Shown here piece after piece: positions 33,331-41,584 of a DNA stretch of 64,000 nt (position 1 is its first letter; each line of letters begins with the position of its first letter). The DNA is taken from contig CAITWF010000059.1 of NCBI GenBank assembly GCA_903896015.1, positions 1 through 64,000 of the forward strand, read 5' to 3'. The notes beneath the pieces are model-generated. The model was not told where the DNA came from. It did not search any database and saw only the letters and a program-made list of their open reading frames with translations. A program made the translations under genes and the position numbers. Source of the DNA: an uncultured Opitutia bacterium (GTDB lineage: Bacteria > Verrucomicrobiota > Verrucomicrobiia > Opitutales > Opitutaceae).

Positions 33331-35067
33331 ATGAAGCAAAGCCTTCTGCTCGTGTGCGTTTCAATCTGGCTTTCGGTCACGGCCCTCGCCGTGCCGGCCA
33401 ACGTGCTCATTCGCGTGCCCGCCGGCTCGCCGATGCCTGCGGAGCTCGCGCCGCTCCTCTCGAAGTGGCGGCAGTCCGGCCAAGTCGCCAATGTCCTCCT
33501 CCTCACGCAGGGCCGCACCGAAAACCCTGGCCCCGATCGCAAGGCGCAGTTCGAGACGTTCGCCGTGCTGGAGTTTCCCAACGAGGCCGCCGCCGATCGC
33601 TGGCAGCAGGAGGCTGCGCCCGCGCTCCCCGCGGGCTTGATCGTGCGCCGCGCCGACGCGCTCGCGCACGGCGAGCTCTCGCCGCGCGACTCGAATCACT
33701 CGATCTTCATCGTCAACACCTACCAACCCAAGGTTCCGGCTTCCCGCTTTGGCGAGTTCGTCGCCGGTTATGTCAAGCCGCTCTACGAGGCGATGCGTAG
33801 CACCAAGCACCTCGTTCGCTATACCGCGTATCTTGAGCGCGGCGAGACTGGCAAAGTGGACGCGCTGAACGTTCTCGAATACCGCGACAGCGTCGCGTTC
33901 GCCACCGTGACCGCACAGAAGACCGCGATTCGCGAAAAACTCACCGCGACGGTCCCGACCTACGCAGCCTTCGACAAGATCAAGGACACGCTGCGGGTCG
34001 ACGGCTTCGGGACCACCGCGACCTACACGGAGTTGCCTCCGCCTGAGCTCAGCGATTTGCCGCCCTACGTGCCCGAGACCAAAATCGTCGGTGCCGTCCG
34101 CATCCTCGGCAGCGAATTGAAAAACGCGGTCGTCTATCTCGCCGAGGGTTTCAACAAGTTCCACCCCGATGCGCGGGTGAGCACGAGCTACATGACGAGT
34201 AGCGAAGGCGGCCTCGCGGGACTTTACACTGGCATCAGCGACGTCGCCCCGATGGGCGACGACGCAAAAATCACCGACCAGATGCCGTTCTTCAATGTCT
34301 TCGGCTACATGCCGACGGAGATTTCCGTCGCGACCGGCGGCTACGAGAAGCGCGGCTCGCTCTTCGCCTGGGCGATCGTGGTCAACAAGGACAATCCGCT
34401 GACCGAAATCTCGATGGACCAGCTCGAGCGCGTCTTCGGCAGCGAGCGCAGCGGCGGTTGGGAGTTGCGGGACAACAACTGGCTCTACACCGCGAAATAC
34501 GCGCGCGGCGCCGACACCAACATCCGCCAGTGGGATCAGCTCGGCCTCGGCGGCGAATTCGCCAAAAAGGAAATCCAGACCTTCGGCTACTGCGCTCCCG
34601 GCTTCGCAATCGCGATCGAGCGCCAGCTCTTCCACTGGTCGCACAAGTGGAACGGCAACTTCATGGAATACGTCGAGACGAAGCAGACGACGCCCGACGA
34701 AGACGGTAAGAAGGTCGACAGCGTCCGCCCGCTCGAAGCGCTATCGAATAACAAATTCGCCATCGGCATCGCCGCGCTGATGCACGTGAACGATTTTCCC
34801 AATCTCAAGGTGCTGAAGGTCGTTCCCCGCAGTGGCGGACCCGCCGTCGCGCTCACGCCGGACAATGTCGCCAACCGCGTCTACCCACTCATCCGCGACG
34901 CCTATTTCTACGTCAACAAGCCGCCTGGTGGAAAGCTCGACCCGCGCGCGCGCGAGTTCATGCGCTTCGTCCTCAGCCGCGAAGGCCAGGAGATCATCGC
35001 GAAGGTCGGCTACTACTACCCGCTCAACGCCGCCGCTCTGAAGGAACAGCTCAAGAAGCTCGACTGA
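33331..35067 (+). CDS. PstS-like solute-binding protein with N-terminal ferredoxin-like region
   Basis: 578 residues with a signal peptide. Residues about 22-230 form a region unique in the array, which looks like two alpha/beta repeats of the dimeric ferredoxin-like barrel type (VANVLLLTQGRTENPG... QFETFAVLEFPNEAAADRW; then SIFIVNTYQPKVPASRFGEFVAGYV... VDALNVLEYRDSVAF). Residues about 240-578 are the PstS-like domain: DLPPYVPETKIVGAVRILG, VNKDNPLTEISMDQLERVFGSE, NIRQWDQLGLGGEF and REFMRFVLSREGQ. The ligand loop is YCAPGFAIAIE. It opens operon 3. The fused region could supply an oligomerisation or second binding site. Confidence 0.82.
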   Translation: MKQSLLLVCVSIWLSVTALAVPANVLIRVPAGSPMPAELAPLLSKWRQSGQVANVLLLTQGRTENPGPDRKAQFETFAVLEFPNEAAADRWQQEAAPALPAGLIVRRADALAHGELSPRDSNHSIFIVNTYQPKVPASRFGEFVAGYVKPLYEAMRSTKHLVRYTAYLERGETGKVDALNVLEYRDSVAFATVTAQKTAIREKLTATVPTYAAFDKIKDTLRVDGFGTTATYTELPPPELSDLPPYVPETKIVGAVRILGSELKNAVVYLAEGFNKFHPDARVSTSYMTSSEGGLAGLYTGISDVAPMGDDAKITDQMPFFNVFGYMPTEISVATGGYEKRGSLFAWAIVVNKDNPLTEISMDQLERVFGSERSGGWELRDNNWLYTAKYARGADTNIRQWDQLGLGGEFAKKEIQTFGYCAPGFAIAIERQLFHWSHKWNGNFMEYVETKQTTPDEDGKKVDSVRPLEALSNNKFAIGIAALMHVNDFPNLKVLKVVPRSGGPAVALTPDNVANRVYPLIRDAYFYVNKPPGGKLDPRAREFMRFVLSREGQEIIAKVGYYYPLNAAALKEQLKKLD

Positions 35068-35074
35068 TCGCGCC

Positions 35075-36256
35075 ATGAAATCCTCACCCCTTGTTGCCCT
35101 GCTCGCCGCCGGCCTCGCGGTCGGCGCGCTCTTGCCGCCGCTGGGCGCCCAAACCGCGACCTCCAAAGACGCAGAAAACGCCCTGCGCGCGCAGGTCGAT
35201 CATTTCCGCATCGTCAAGGAGCGCGGCAAGCAGGCCTTCTACACCAACAAATTCGATCTGAGTGGCCTGCCCCACTACGAACCGCAACCGCTGCCGGCCG
35301 GCTGGCTCCGCATTTATGGCAACAACTATCTCGTCGACGGCGCGCTCGGCGACTACTGGCAGAAGGCCTTCGAGAAGTTCCAGCCCGGCATCCACCTGTC
35401 GTTCAACATGCCGACCTCGGCCAACGCGCTCTCCGCGCTGAATTTTGATCAGGCTGAGCTCGTCATGTCGCACAAGCCGAGCTTCTACGACCTTCTCGCC
35501 TACGAGCGCATCAAGAACTGCGAACCCATCGAGATCACGGCGGTCACCGGATCGTTCGACGTCGGCGGCTGGCAAAATTCCTACGACATCATCGTCAACG
35601 ACGGCAACCCGATCAAAGGCATCTCGATGGAGCAGCTCGACGGCGTGTTCGGCGCGCAACGCGACGGCGGCTGGGTCGGCACCAACTGGCGCCCCGACCT
35701 CGCGCGCGGCCCGGAAAAGAATATCCGTACGTGGGGCCAGCTCGGTCTCACCGGCGAATGGGCCGACAAGCCGATTCACGTCTACGGCTTCAGCCTGCGC
35801 TACAACACCGCGGTCGAATTTTCCGATGTCGTGCTCAAGGGCAGCGACAAGTGGAACGAGAACATCCACGCCTTCGGCAACTACATGGCGCCGGATGGCA
35901 AACGCTACGTTGAGGCCGACCAGATCACCGAGGCTATCGGCAAGGATCCTTACGCGATCGGTTTTAACCGCTATCGCGGCGAGCGCCCGCAAGTGCGCCG
36001 CCTGCCGGTCAGCGTGCATGACGGTGAGCCGTTCGTCGCCCACACGCTCGAAAACATCCAGAACCGCACCTACCCGCTGAAGAGCGAGGTTTACTTTTTC
36101 GCGACGATGCTGCCCGGCCAGAAAATGGATCCACGCGTCCGCGAATTTCTGCGCTTCGTGCTCAGCCAGGAAGGCCAGGCCGAGGTGCAACGCGACGGCA
36201 AATATCTCCCGCTCACCGCCGAGGTCGCCCGCGAACAACTCAAGAAAATCCAATGA
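35075..36256 (+). CDS. Secreted PstS-like solute-binding protein (array member 11)
   Basis: 393 residues with a signal peptide (LAAGLAVGALLPPLGAQT) and a longer N-terminal extension than operon 1 members (DHFRIVKERGKQAFYTNKFDLSGLPHYEP). Landmarks: WLRIYGNNYLVDG, VNDGNPIKGISMEQLDGVFGAQ, KNIRTWGQLGLTGEWADKP, REFLRFVLSQEGQ. The ligand loop is FSLRYNTAVEF. It is close to member 12 and to the C-terminal half of the fusion protein (shared NNY/SNY, VEFSDVVL and GSDKWNE motifs). It overlaps the next gene by ATGA. Confidence 0.87.
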   Translation: MKSSPLVALLAAGLAVGALLPPLGAQTATSKDAENALRAQVDHFRIVKERGKQAFYTNKFDLSGLPHYEPQPLPAGWLRIYGNNYLVDGALGDYWQKAFEKFQPGIHLSFNMPTSANALSALNFDQAELVMSHKPSFYDLLAYERIKNCEPIEITAVTGSFDVGGWQNSYDIIVNDGNPIKGISMEQLDGVFGAQRDGGWVGTNWRPDLARGPEKNIRTWGQLGLTGEWADKPIHVYGFSLRYNTAVEFSDVVLKGSDKWNENIHAFGNYMAPDGKRYVEADQITEAIGKDPYAIGFNRYRGERPQVRRLPVSVHDGEPFVAHTLENIQNRTYPLKSEVYFFATMLPGQKMDPRVREFLRFVLSQEGQAEVQRDGKYLPLTAEVAREQLKKIQ

Positions 36257-37443
36257 AACGTTCTCTCTCGCCTGTTCTCCTCGCCGCGCTCGCGTTCGCC
36301 ACCACGGTGGGCGCGGAGACGGAAAAAGCTTCCACCGGTCTCGCAATGCAGAAGGCGCGCGCCGACGGCCTCGTGGTAAAAGGCAAAAAATCCTACTATC
36401 CCGCCGACAAGTGGGACCTCAGCGATCTGCCGGCCTATGAGCCCAAGGAAAAAATCACGGGCACGATCCGGCTCTGGGGCAGCAACTACATCGTCGACGG
36501 CAACGTCGGCGACTATTGGGAAAAAGCATTTCAGAAATTTCACCCCGATGTGAAATTCGAGTATCACATGCTGACGACGCGCGCCGCAATTCCAGCGATC
36601 ACGTTCGATCTGGCCGACGTCGGCATCAGTCGAAAGATGAAGACCGAGGAGCAGCAGCTGTTCGAGCGCTACAAAAATCATTCCCCGCTCGAACTCGTGG
36701 TCGCCACCGGCTCCTACAACGTCACCGGCTGGAATCCCGCGTTCGGCATCGTCGTCAGCAAAGACAATCCACTCACTCAAATCACCGTCGAGCAGTTGGA
36801 CGGGGTTTTTGGCGCCGAACGTTTGGGCGGTTGGATTGGCACCGACTGGCACCCTGAGTTTTCGCGCGGCCCGGAGAAAAACATCCGCCGCTGGGGCCAG
36901 CTTGGTCTCACCGGCGAATGGGCCGACAAGGAAATCATTCCGTACGGTCTGAACCAACGCTACAGTCAGGCCGGCACGTTTTCCGATCGCGTCCTGCAGG
37001 GCAGCGACAAGTGGAACGAGCGCCTCCGCATTTATGCGAATTTCGTCGGCGATCCGAACAGCGGCGGAGCCTCGATGGGATTCGGTGCCCTCAAGCGCGG
37101 ACTCAACGACGATCTGAAAAAGGATCGCTATGGAATCGCCTACGTCGCTTCGCCGGTCGGCCCGAATCTGCCGGCCGAATGCAAGGTGCTCGAAGTGGCG
37201 GAGACCGCGACCAGCCCGGCCTACGCCTACACGATCGATAACATCCGCAGTCGGAAATATCCTTTCTACGACGAGATCTACGCCTATATCGACGCGAAGC
37301 CCGGCCAGCCCATGGACCCCAAGGTCCGCGAGTATCTGCGTTTCATCGTCAGCCGCGACGGCCAGGCGGAAATCGCGCGCGACGGCAAATACCTGCCGCT
37401 GACCGCCGAAGTTTCACGCGCTCAGCTCAAAAAACTGCAATGA
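36253..37443 (+). CDS. Secreted PstS-like solute-binding protein (array member 12)
   Basis: 396 residues, starting in the previous stop. A signal peptide precedes GLAMQKARADGLVVKGK, then KWDLSDLPAYEPKEKITGTIRLWG, VSKDNPLTQITVEQLDGVFGAE, KNIRRWGQLGLTGEWADKE and REYLRFIVSRDGQ. The ligand loop is LNQRYSQAGTFSD. The shared lead and GSDKWNERL motif make it a close paralogue of member 11, probably from local duplication. Its stop overlaps the start of the small secreted protein. Confidence 0.87.
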   Translation: MKRSLSPVLLAALAFATTVGAETEKASTGLAMQKARADGLVVKGKKSYYPADKWDLSDLPAYEPKEKITGTIRLWGSNYIVDGNVGDYWEKAFQKFHPDVKFEYHMLTTRAAIPAITFDLADVGISRKMKTEEQQLFERYKNHSPLELVVATGSYNVTGWNPAFGIVVSKDNPLTQITVEQLDGVFGAERLGGWIGTDWHPEFSRGPEKNIRRWGQLGLTGEWADKEIIPYGLNQRYSQAGTFSDRVLQGSDKWNERLRIYANFVGDPNSGGASMGFGALKRGLNDDLKKDRYGIAYVASPVGPNLPAECKVLEVAETATSPAYAYTIDNIRSRKYPFYDEIYAYIDAKPGQPMDPKVREYLRFIVSRDGQAEIARDGKYLPLTAEVSRAQLKKLQ

Positions 37444-37928
37444 GTTATGCCCGTCTTCTGTTCGCGATGCTGGCCCTTGGCTTCGCCGCGCTCCGAGCCG
37501 AGGAGGCGAAGCCCAAGTTCGGCCTGGCTGCCGAAAACCACATCGGCGCCCAAACGATGGTGAACGATCTGATGGCGCGCTACCCCGCGCTCGTCACCGC
37601 CGGCATTCACGCGGTGGCGCCCGGTGCAAAAACCCAGGCCATCATTGCTTCCACGCTCAACGTCATCGGCAAACCCAGCGATCCCGAGGACGTTGATGTC
37701 GGTGCGCGCGGCTGCACGCAGCTCGTGCCCAACCTGAAGGTCGGCAAGTTTGGCGTGATGCTGCCGCTGCGTGATCGCGCCGGGCAGGACATCGGCGCCC
37801 TCGCCCTCGCGTTCAAATATCGCGACGGCGACGATCAGGTGAAACTTTTCGCCGCGGCCACGGCGATCCGCAACGAGCTCGCGCCCAAAATCGCCGCGCT
37901 CGCCGATCTCTTCGCACCCACTCGCTGA
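37440..37928 (+). CDS. Small secreted protein of unknown function in the SBP array
   Basis: 162 residues with a signal peptide (LLFAMLALGFAALRAEE). I do not recognise a named family. The C-terminal two thirds (ASTLNVIGKPSDPEDVDV, CTQLVPNLKVGKFGVMLPLRDRAGQDIGALALAFK) have the alternating strand pattern of small PAS/Cache-like sensor domains, in which a line such as VMLPLRDRAGQDIGAL forms the central strands. That is a shape-based guess. It is the only non-SBP member inside the three SBP operons and overlaps the preceding gene by ATGA, so it should be a part of the same secreted system. Confidence 0.6.
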   Translation: MSYARLLFAMLALGFAALRAEEAKPKFGLAAENHIGAQTMVNDLMARYPALVTAGIHAVAPGAKTQAIIASTLNVIGKPSDPEDVDVGARGCTQLVPNLKVGKFGVMLPLRDRAGQDIGALALAFKYRDGDDQVKLFAAATAIRNELAPKIAALADLFAPTR

Positions 37929-37930
37929 CG

Positions 37931-39022
37931 ATGCGCTCCTCCTTCGCTTGTTTTGCCTTTACGCTGCTTGCGGCCGGCGGCGGATGGGCGCGCGCCGACG
38001 ATCTCTCTTCGTTGCCGGCTTACGCCGCCCCAACGGAAAAAGTCACGGGTGTGATTCGAAATTTCGGCAACGGCTACGCGGGCGTGCTGAAAAAATGGGA
38101 GCAGGGCTTCCAAAAATTCTGCCCCGACGTGTCGTTCGCCGACACCCTGCCGACAAGCGACGCGGCCTTTCCCGCCCTGATCACCGGCGTGACCGATCTC
38201 GCGCCGGATGGATCCGAGCCGGCACTGACCGAGACCCTGGCGTTCTTCGAGGTCTACGGCTACCATGCTACTGCGATCACGGTGGCCAGCGGCACTTACG
38301 ACGTCGAGGGTCACTCGCCCGGCATGGTGATCTTTGTGAACGAAAAGAATCCGCTCACGCACCTGACGCTCGCGCAGCTCGACGGAATTTTCGGTGCAGA
38401 GCGCACGGGCGGTTTGCGCGGATTTCAATGGTCGCCGGAGGATGCGCGCGGGCCGGAGAAAAACATCCGCACGTGGGGGCAGCTCGGCCTCACGGGCGAG
38501 TGGGCCGACAAATCGATCCAAACCTACGGGCATGCGCCGTCGGGCGCGTCGCGTTTCTTTCAGTGGATGGTGCTGAAAAATTCCGAGAAGTGGGCACCCA
38601 ACTATCGCGGCTACGTCGAGTCCGGGAGCAAGATGATCGGTGAATCGGACAAGACGGCGCAGCGCCTGGGCATCCGCTCGATGCTCGCCAACGAGCTCGC
38701 GCACGATTCCGGCGGCATCGCGTGGACGATCATGCCGCAGGCGAAGGATATCACCGGCATCAAGCCCATCGCGCTCGCGGCGGACGAGCGCGGGCCGTTT
38801 GTCGCGCCGTCGCGCGACAGCTTTCAGGCACGGACCTATCCGCTCGTGCGCAGCATCTACATTTACTTGAATCGCAAACCAAGCGCCCCGCTCGAGCCAA
38901 AGCTCCGCGAGTTTCTCCAATTTATCCTCAGCCGCGACGGCCAGCAAATCGTCGCAGACGATGGCGGGTTCTTACCCCTGCCGGCATCTTTTGCGGCCGG
39001 GCAGCGGGCCAAACTGAACTGA
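37931..39022 (+). CDS. Secreted PstS-like solute-binding protein (array member 13)
   Basis: 363 residues with a signal peptide (FTLLAAGGGWARAD), two bases after the previous stop. Landmarks: LPAYAAPTEKVTGVIRNFG, VNEKNPLTHLTLAQLDGIFGAE, KNIRTWGQLGLTGEWADKS and REFLQFILSRDGQ. The ligand loop is HAPSGASRFF. The motif ADLAxMG is changed to TDLAPDGSEPAL. It closes operon 3, and 85 bases later the PepSY/citrate operon begins with its own repeat box. Confidence 0.86.
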   Translation: MRSSFACFAFTLLAAGGGWARADDLSSLPAYAAPTEKVTGVIRNFGNGYAGVLKKWEQGFQKFCPDVSFADTLPTSDAAFPALITGVTDLAPDGSEPALTETLAFFEVYGYHATAITVASGTYDVEGHSPGMVIFVNEKNPLTHLTLAQLDGIFGAERTGGLRGFQWSPEDARGPEKNIRTWGQLGLTGEWADKSIQTYGHAPSGASRFFQWMVLKNSEKWAPNYRGYVESGSKMIGESDKTAQRLGIRSMLANELAHDSGGIAWTIMPQAKDITGIKPIALAADERGPFVAPSRDSFQARTYPLVRSIYIYLNRKPSAPLEPKLREFLQFILSRDGQQIVADDGGFLPLPASFAAGQRAKLN

Positions 39023-39047
39023 GCCATCGCTTGCTTCTGAAAAAAAA

Positions 39048-39090
39048 TTAAGGCGCGGTTCAGCCTCGTTTTAGGCTATCAGCCCATCCT
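39048..39090 (+). promoter_or_regulatory. Triple 11-bp repeat operator and -10 before the PepSY/citrate operon
   Basis: The repeats ATTAAGGCGCG, GTTCAGCCTCG and TTTTAGGCTAT have cores at 39048, 39059 and 39070, 11 bases apart. CATCCT begins 15 bases after the last core start (39085). The PepSY gene starts at 39108. Confidence 0.75.
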
Positions 39091-39107
39091 CATTTCCTCC
39101 GATTCGT

Positions 39108-40229
39108 ATGAAGCCCGCCCTCCGCACGCCCCTGCTGACCTTCCACCTCTGGACCGGGATCACCGTGGGGTTCGTTTTTATGGTCGTGGCCCTGTCCGGA
39201 GCCGCGCTGATTTTCCGCACCAAGCTTGAGCGCGCGTTCGATCCGCAGCGCTTCATCGTCACCCCCGGGGACCACCGGCTGCCCATCGATGATCTTGTGG
39301 CGCGCGCGAAGGCCGCGCATCCCGGCCCCGATTTCCTGAGCGTCCGTTTCTGGAGCGACCCGACGATGCCAATGACCGCGCTCTTTTCCGACAAAAAATA
39401 CGTCCACCTCAATCCCTACACCGGCGCTGTGCTCGGCGTGCGTGCCCGCTACGGCGAGGGCTTTGGCTGGATCGAGGGCCTGCACAAATACCTCATGCTC
39501 GAGCCGAGCCTCGGCGAAAACGTCAACGGCACATTCGCCTTTGCCTTTGCCTCCCTGCTCCTCACGGGCGTCGTGCTCTGGTGGCCGGCTACGCGCCGCG
39601 CGCTCGTTGCCGGACTGACCTTCAATCGCAAGCTCTCGGGCCGCCCCTGGAATCTGAATCTCCACAAGACGATCGGTATTTACGCGGCGCTCGTGCTCTC
39701 GTTCAGCGCGCTCAGCGGCATTCCAATCTCGTTCGAGTCGACTCGCGTGGTGCTCGACGCGATCACCTTTTCGAAGCGCGATGAGCCACCGGTCGCGACG
39801 CCTGGACAAAAGATTCCCTTCGCCGGCTTCGACGCCGCCGAACGCCAGATCAACTACCTGATGCCAAACGCGCGCGAGACATACATCCCGCTGCCGAAAA
39901 AAGGGCTCGTCCCCGCCTACGCGATCGCGGCCGATGCGCCGCACCCGAACGCGCGCTCCTATGTCTACCTTGACCCGGCGGCGAATGTCGTGCGTTACGC
40001 GCCGTTTGCCCACGCCAGCGCGGGCTACCAGTTGTATTATTGGATGCTCTCGTTGCACACCGCTGTAACGGGCGGCTGGGTGGTGCAGCTCCTGCTCTTG
40101 TTCGCGACTCTCAGCGTGCCTGTGCTCGCTTGGACGGGCGTCGCGAGTTACCTGCGCCGCAAGTCCCGCGTGCGCACCGCGGTTCCCGCCTCCTCCTCGC
40201 TCAACCCCGAAACCATCCCCGCCAAATGA
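39108..40229 (+). CDS. PepSY-associated membrane protein (iron uptake/reductase type)
   Basis: 373 residues with four membrane segments and the conserved His positions of PepSY_TM proteins: FHLWTGITVGFVFMVVALSGAALIF at 14-38, LHKYLMLEP, LLLTGVVLWWP, NLHKTIGIYAALVLSFSALSG and a final SLHTAVTGGWVVQLLL. The family is commonly encoded beside TonB-dependent siderophore receptors and is thought to reduce or help release ferric complexes at the inner membrane. It starts the last unit of the regulon and overlaps the citrate carrier by ATGA. It is the best evidence here for a metal-linked substrate. Confidence 0.88.
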   Translation: MKPALRTPLLTFHLWTGITVGFVFMVVALSGAALIFRTKLERAFDPQRFIVTPGDHRLPIDDLVARAKAAHPGPDFLSVRFWSDPTMPMTALFSDKKYVHLNPYTGAVLGVRARYGEGFGWIEGLHKYLMLEPSLGENVNGTFAFAFASLLLTGVVLWWPATRRALVAGLTFNRKLSGRPWNLNLHKTIGIYAALVLSFSALSGIPISFESTRVVLDAITFSKRDEPPVATPGQKIPFAGFDAAERQINYLMPNARETYIPLPKKGLVPAYAIAADAPHPNARSYVYLDPAANVVRYAPFAHASAGYQLYYWMLSLHTAVTGGWVVQLLLLFATLSVPVLAWTGVASYLRRKSRVRTAVPASSSLNPETIPAK

Positions 40230-41584
40230 GTTTGCCCCCCGCGCCCTCCGACAAAAATTCACCCACTGGATTCTGGCCGCACGGCTGGTGGAAAATTATG
40301 GAGCTGCGCATAGGCATTCTGCCACTGCCGGTTTACCTGCTGCTTCTGTTCATCGTCGCCTGGTTCGCGATGCAGCCGGGCAAATTTCCCACCGAAATTT
40401 GCATGATGATGACGGTGCTTGCGATCGGCGGCTTCACCTGTGGCGAGCTGGGGAAACGCATTCCCATTCTGCACCATTTTGGCGCGGCGGCCATCTTTGC
40501 GACCTTCATCCCTTCATTTCTCGCATTCAAAAAGATTCTGCCCGACACGCTCATTACGGCGATCACCGACTTCACGAAGGGCACCAACTTTCTCTATCTG
40601 TTTATCGCGGCTGTGATCGTTGGCAGCATTCTGGGGATGGATCGCACGGTGCTAATCCGTGGTTTCGTAAAAATATTCATTCCCATGGCGGTCGGCTCCG
40701 TGCTGGCGGCGGCGGTCGGCGTCGGCGTCGGTTCGATGCTCGGACTGGGCGCGAAACATACGTTTTTTTATCTGGTGGTGCCGGTGATGGCCGGCGGCGT
40801 CGGCGAGGGCGCGCTCCCGCTCTCTACCGGCTATGCGGACGTGCTGCACTTGAAGCAGGGTGACGTGTTTGCCCAGGTATTGCCGCCCGTGATGTTTGGC
40901 AGCCTCACCGCGATTCTCATTTCCGGCGCGCTCAACTTCGTCGGCAAGCGCTACCCGCACCTGACCGGCAATGGCCGCCTGCAACCCGCCGAGCACGACG
41001 ACCTCGATCTTAAAAAGGATGAAATCGCAGCGCACATGGATGTGACTCACGTGGCCGCGGCCGGGAGCCTGGCCCTGGCGTTTTACCTCCTGGGGCTTTT
41101 TGTCGCCGCCTTCGGCGCAAAATTCGGCAAGGTCTGGCCCGCGGCGCTTACGATGCTCGCGCTCGCCGTCGTCGCCAAACTCGCCAACGCCGTCTCGCCC
41201 AAGCTGCAGCAAGGAGCCCACGTGGTGTACAAGTTTTTTGCCAGCGCCGTCACTTATCCGCTGCTCTTCGCCATCGGCGTGGCCATGACACCGTGGGACA
41301 AGCTCGTGGCTGCGTTCGCGCCTGCCAACCTTGTGACGATTGTCGCCGAAGTAGCCACGATGGTCCTCACCGGGTTTGTCGTCGGAAAATGGGTAAAACT
41401 TTACCCCATCGAGGCCGCCATCGTTAACTCCTGCCGCTGCGGCCAAGGAGGCACGGGCGACGTCGCGATCCTCACGGCGTCAAACCGGATGCAACTGATG
41501 CCCTTCGCGCAAATCGCGACGCGCATCGGAGGGCTGGTCACCGTCTGGACCGCCATCAACGCGCTCGCCTATTTTGGCGCCTAA
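40226..41584 (+). CDS. 2-hydroxycarboxylate (citrate/malate) transporter, CitS type
   Basis: 452 residues from the ATG at 40226. It is a 2HCT-family secondary transporter: FTCGELGKRIPILHHFGAAAIF in the first half, the first re-entrant loop motif GGVGEGALPLS, and the second loop CRCGQGGTGDVAIL (the GGxG motifs of CitS/CitP). About 11 hydrophobic segments run from residue 30 on. Known members move citrate or malate with Na+ or H+. The gene overlaps RraA-like gene 41574 by 11 bases, suggesting that the imported carboxylate is used by that enzyme. Confidence 0.92.
   Translation: MSLPPAPSDKNSPTGFWPHGWWKIMELRIGILPLPVYLLLLFIVAWFAMQPGKFPTEICMMMTVLAIGGFTCGELGKRIPILHHFGAAAIFATFIPSFLAFKKILPDTLITAITDFTKGTNFLYLFIAAVIVGSILGMDRTVLIRGFVKIFIPMAVGSVLAAAVGVGVGSMLGLGAKHTFFYLVVPVMAGGVGEGALPLSTGYADVLHLKQGDVFAQVLPPVMFGSLTAILISGALNFVGKRYPHLTGNGRLQPAEHDDLDLKKDEIAAHMDVTHVAAAGSLALAFYLLGLFVAAFGAKFGKVWPAALTMLALAVVAKLANAVSPKLQQGAHVVYKFFASAVTYPLLFAIGVAMTPWDKLVAAFAPANLVTIVAEVATMVLTGFVVGKWVKLYPIEAAIVNSCRCGQGGTGDVAILTASNRMQLMPFAQIATRIGGLVTVWTAINALAYFGA

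Noticed and set aside
16201-39022. Calling the binding proteins PstS phosphate-binding proteins outright
   Set aside because: The fold fits, but the phosphate-contacting GSGT-type loop is absent or different in every copy and no pstCAB genes are present. I keep the call at PstS-like.
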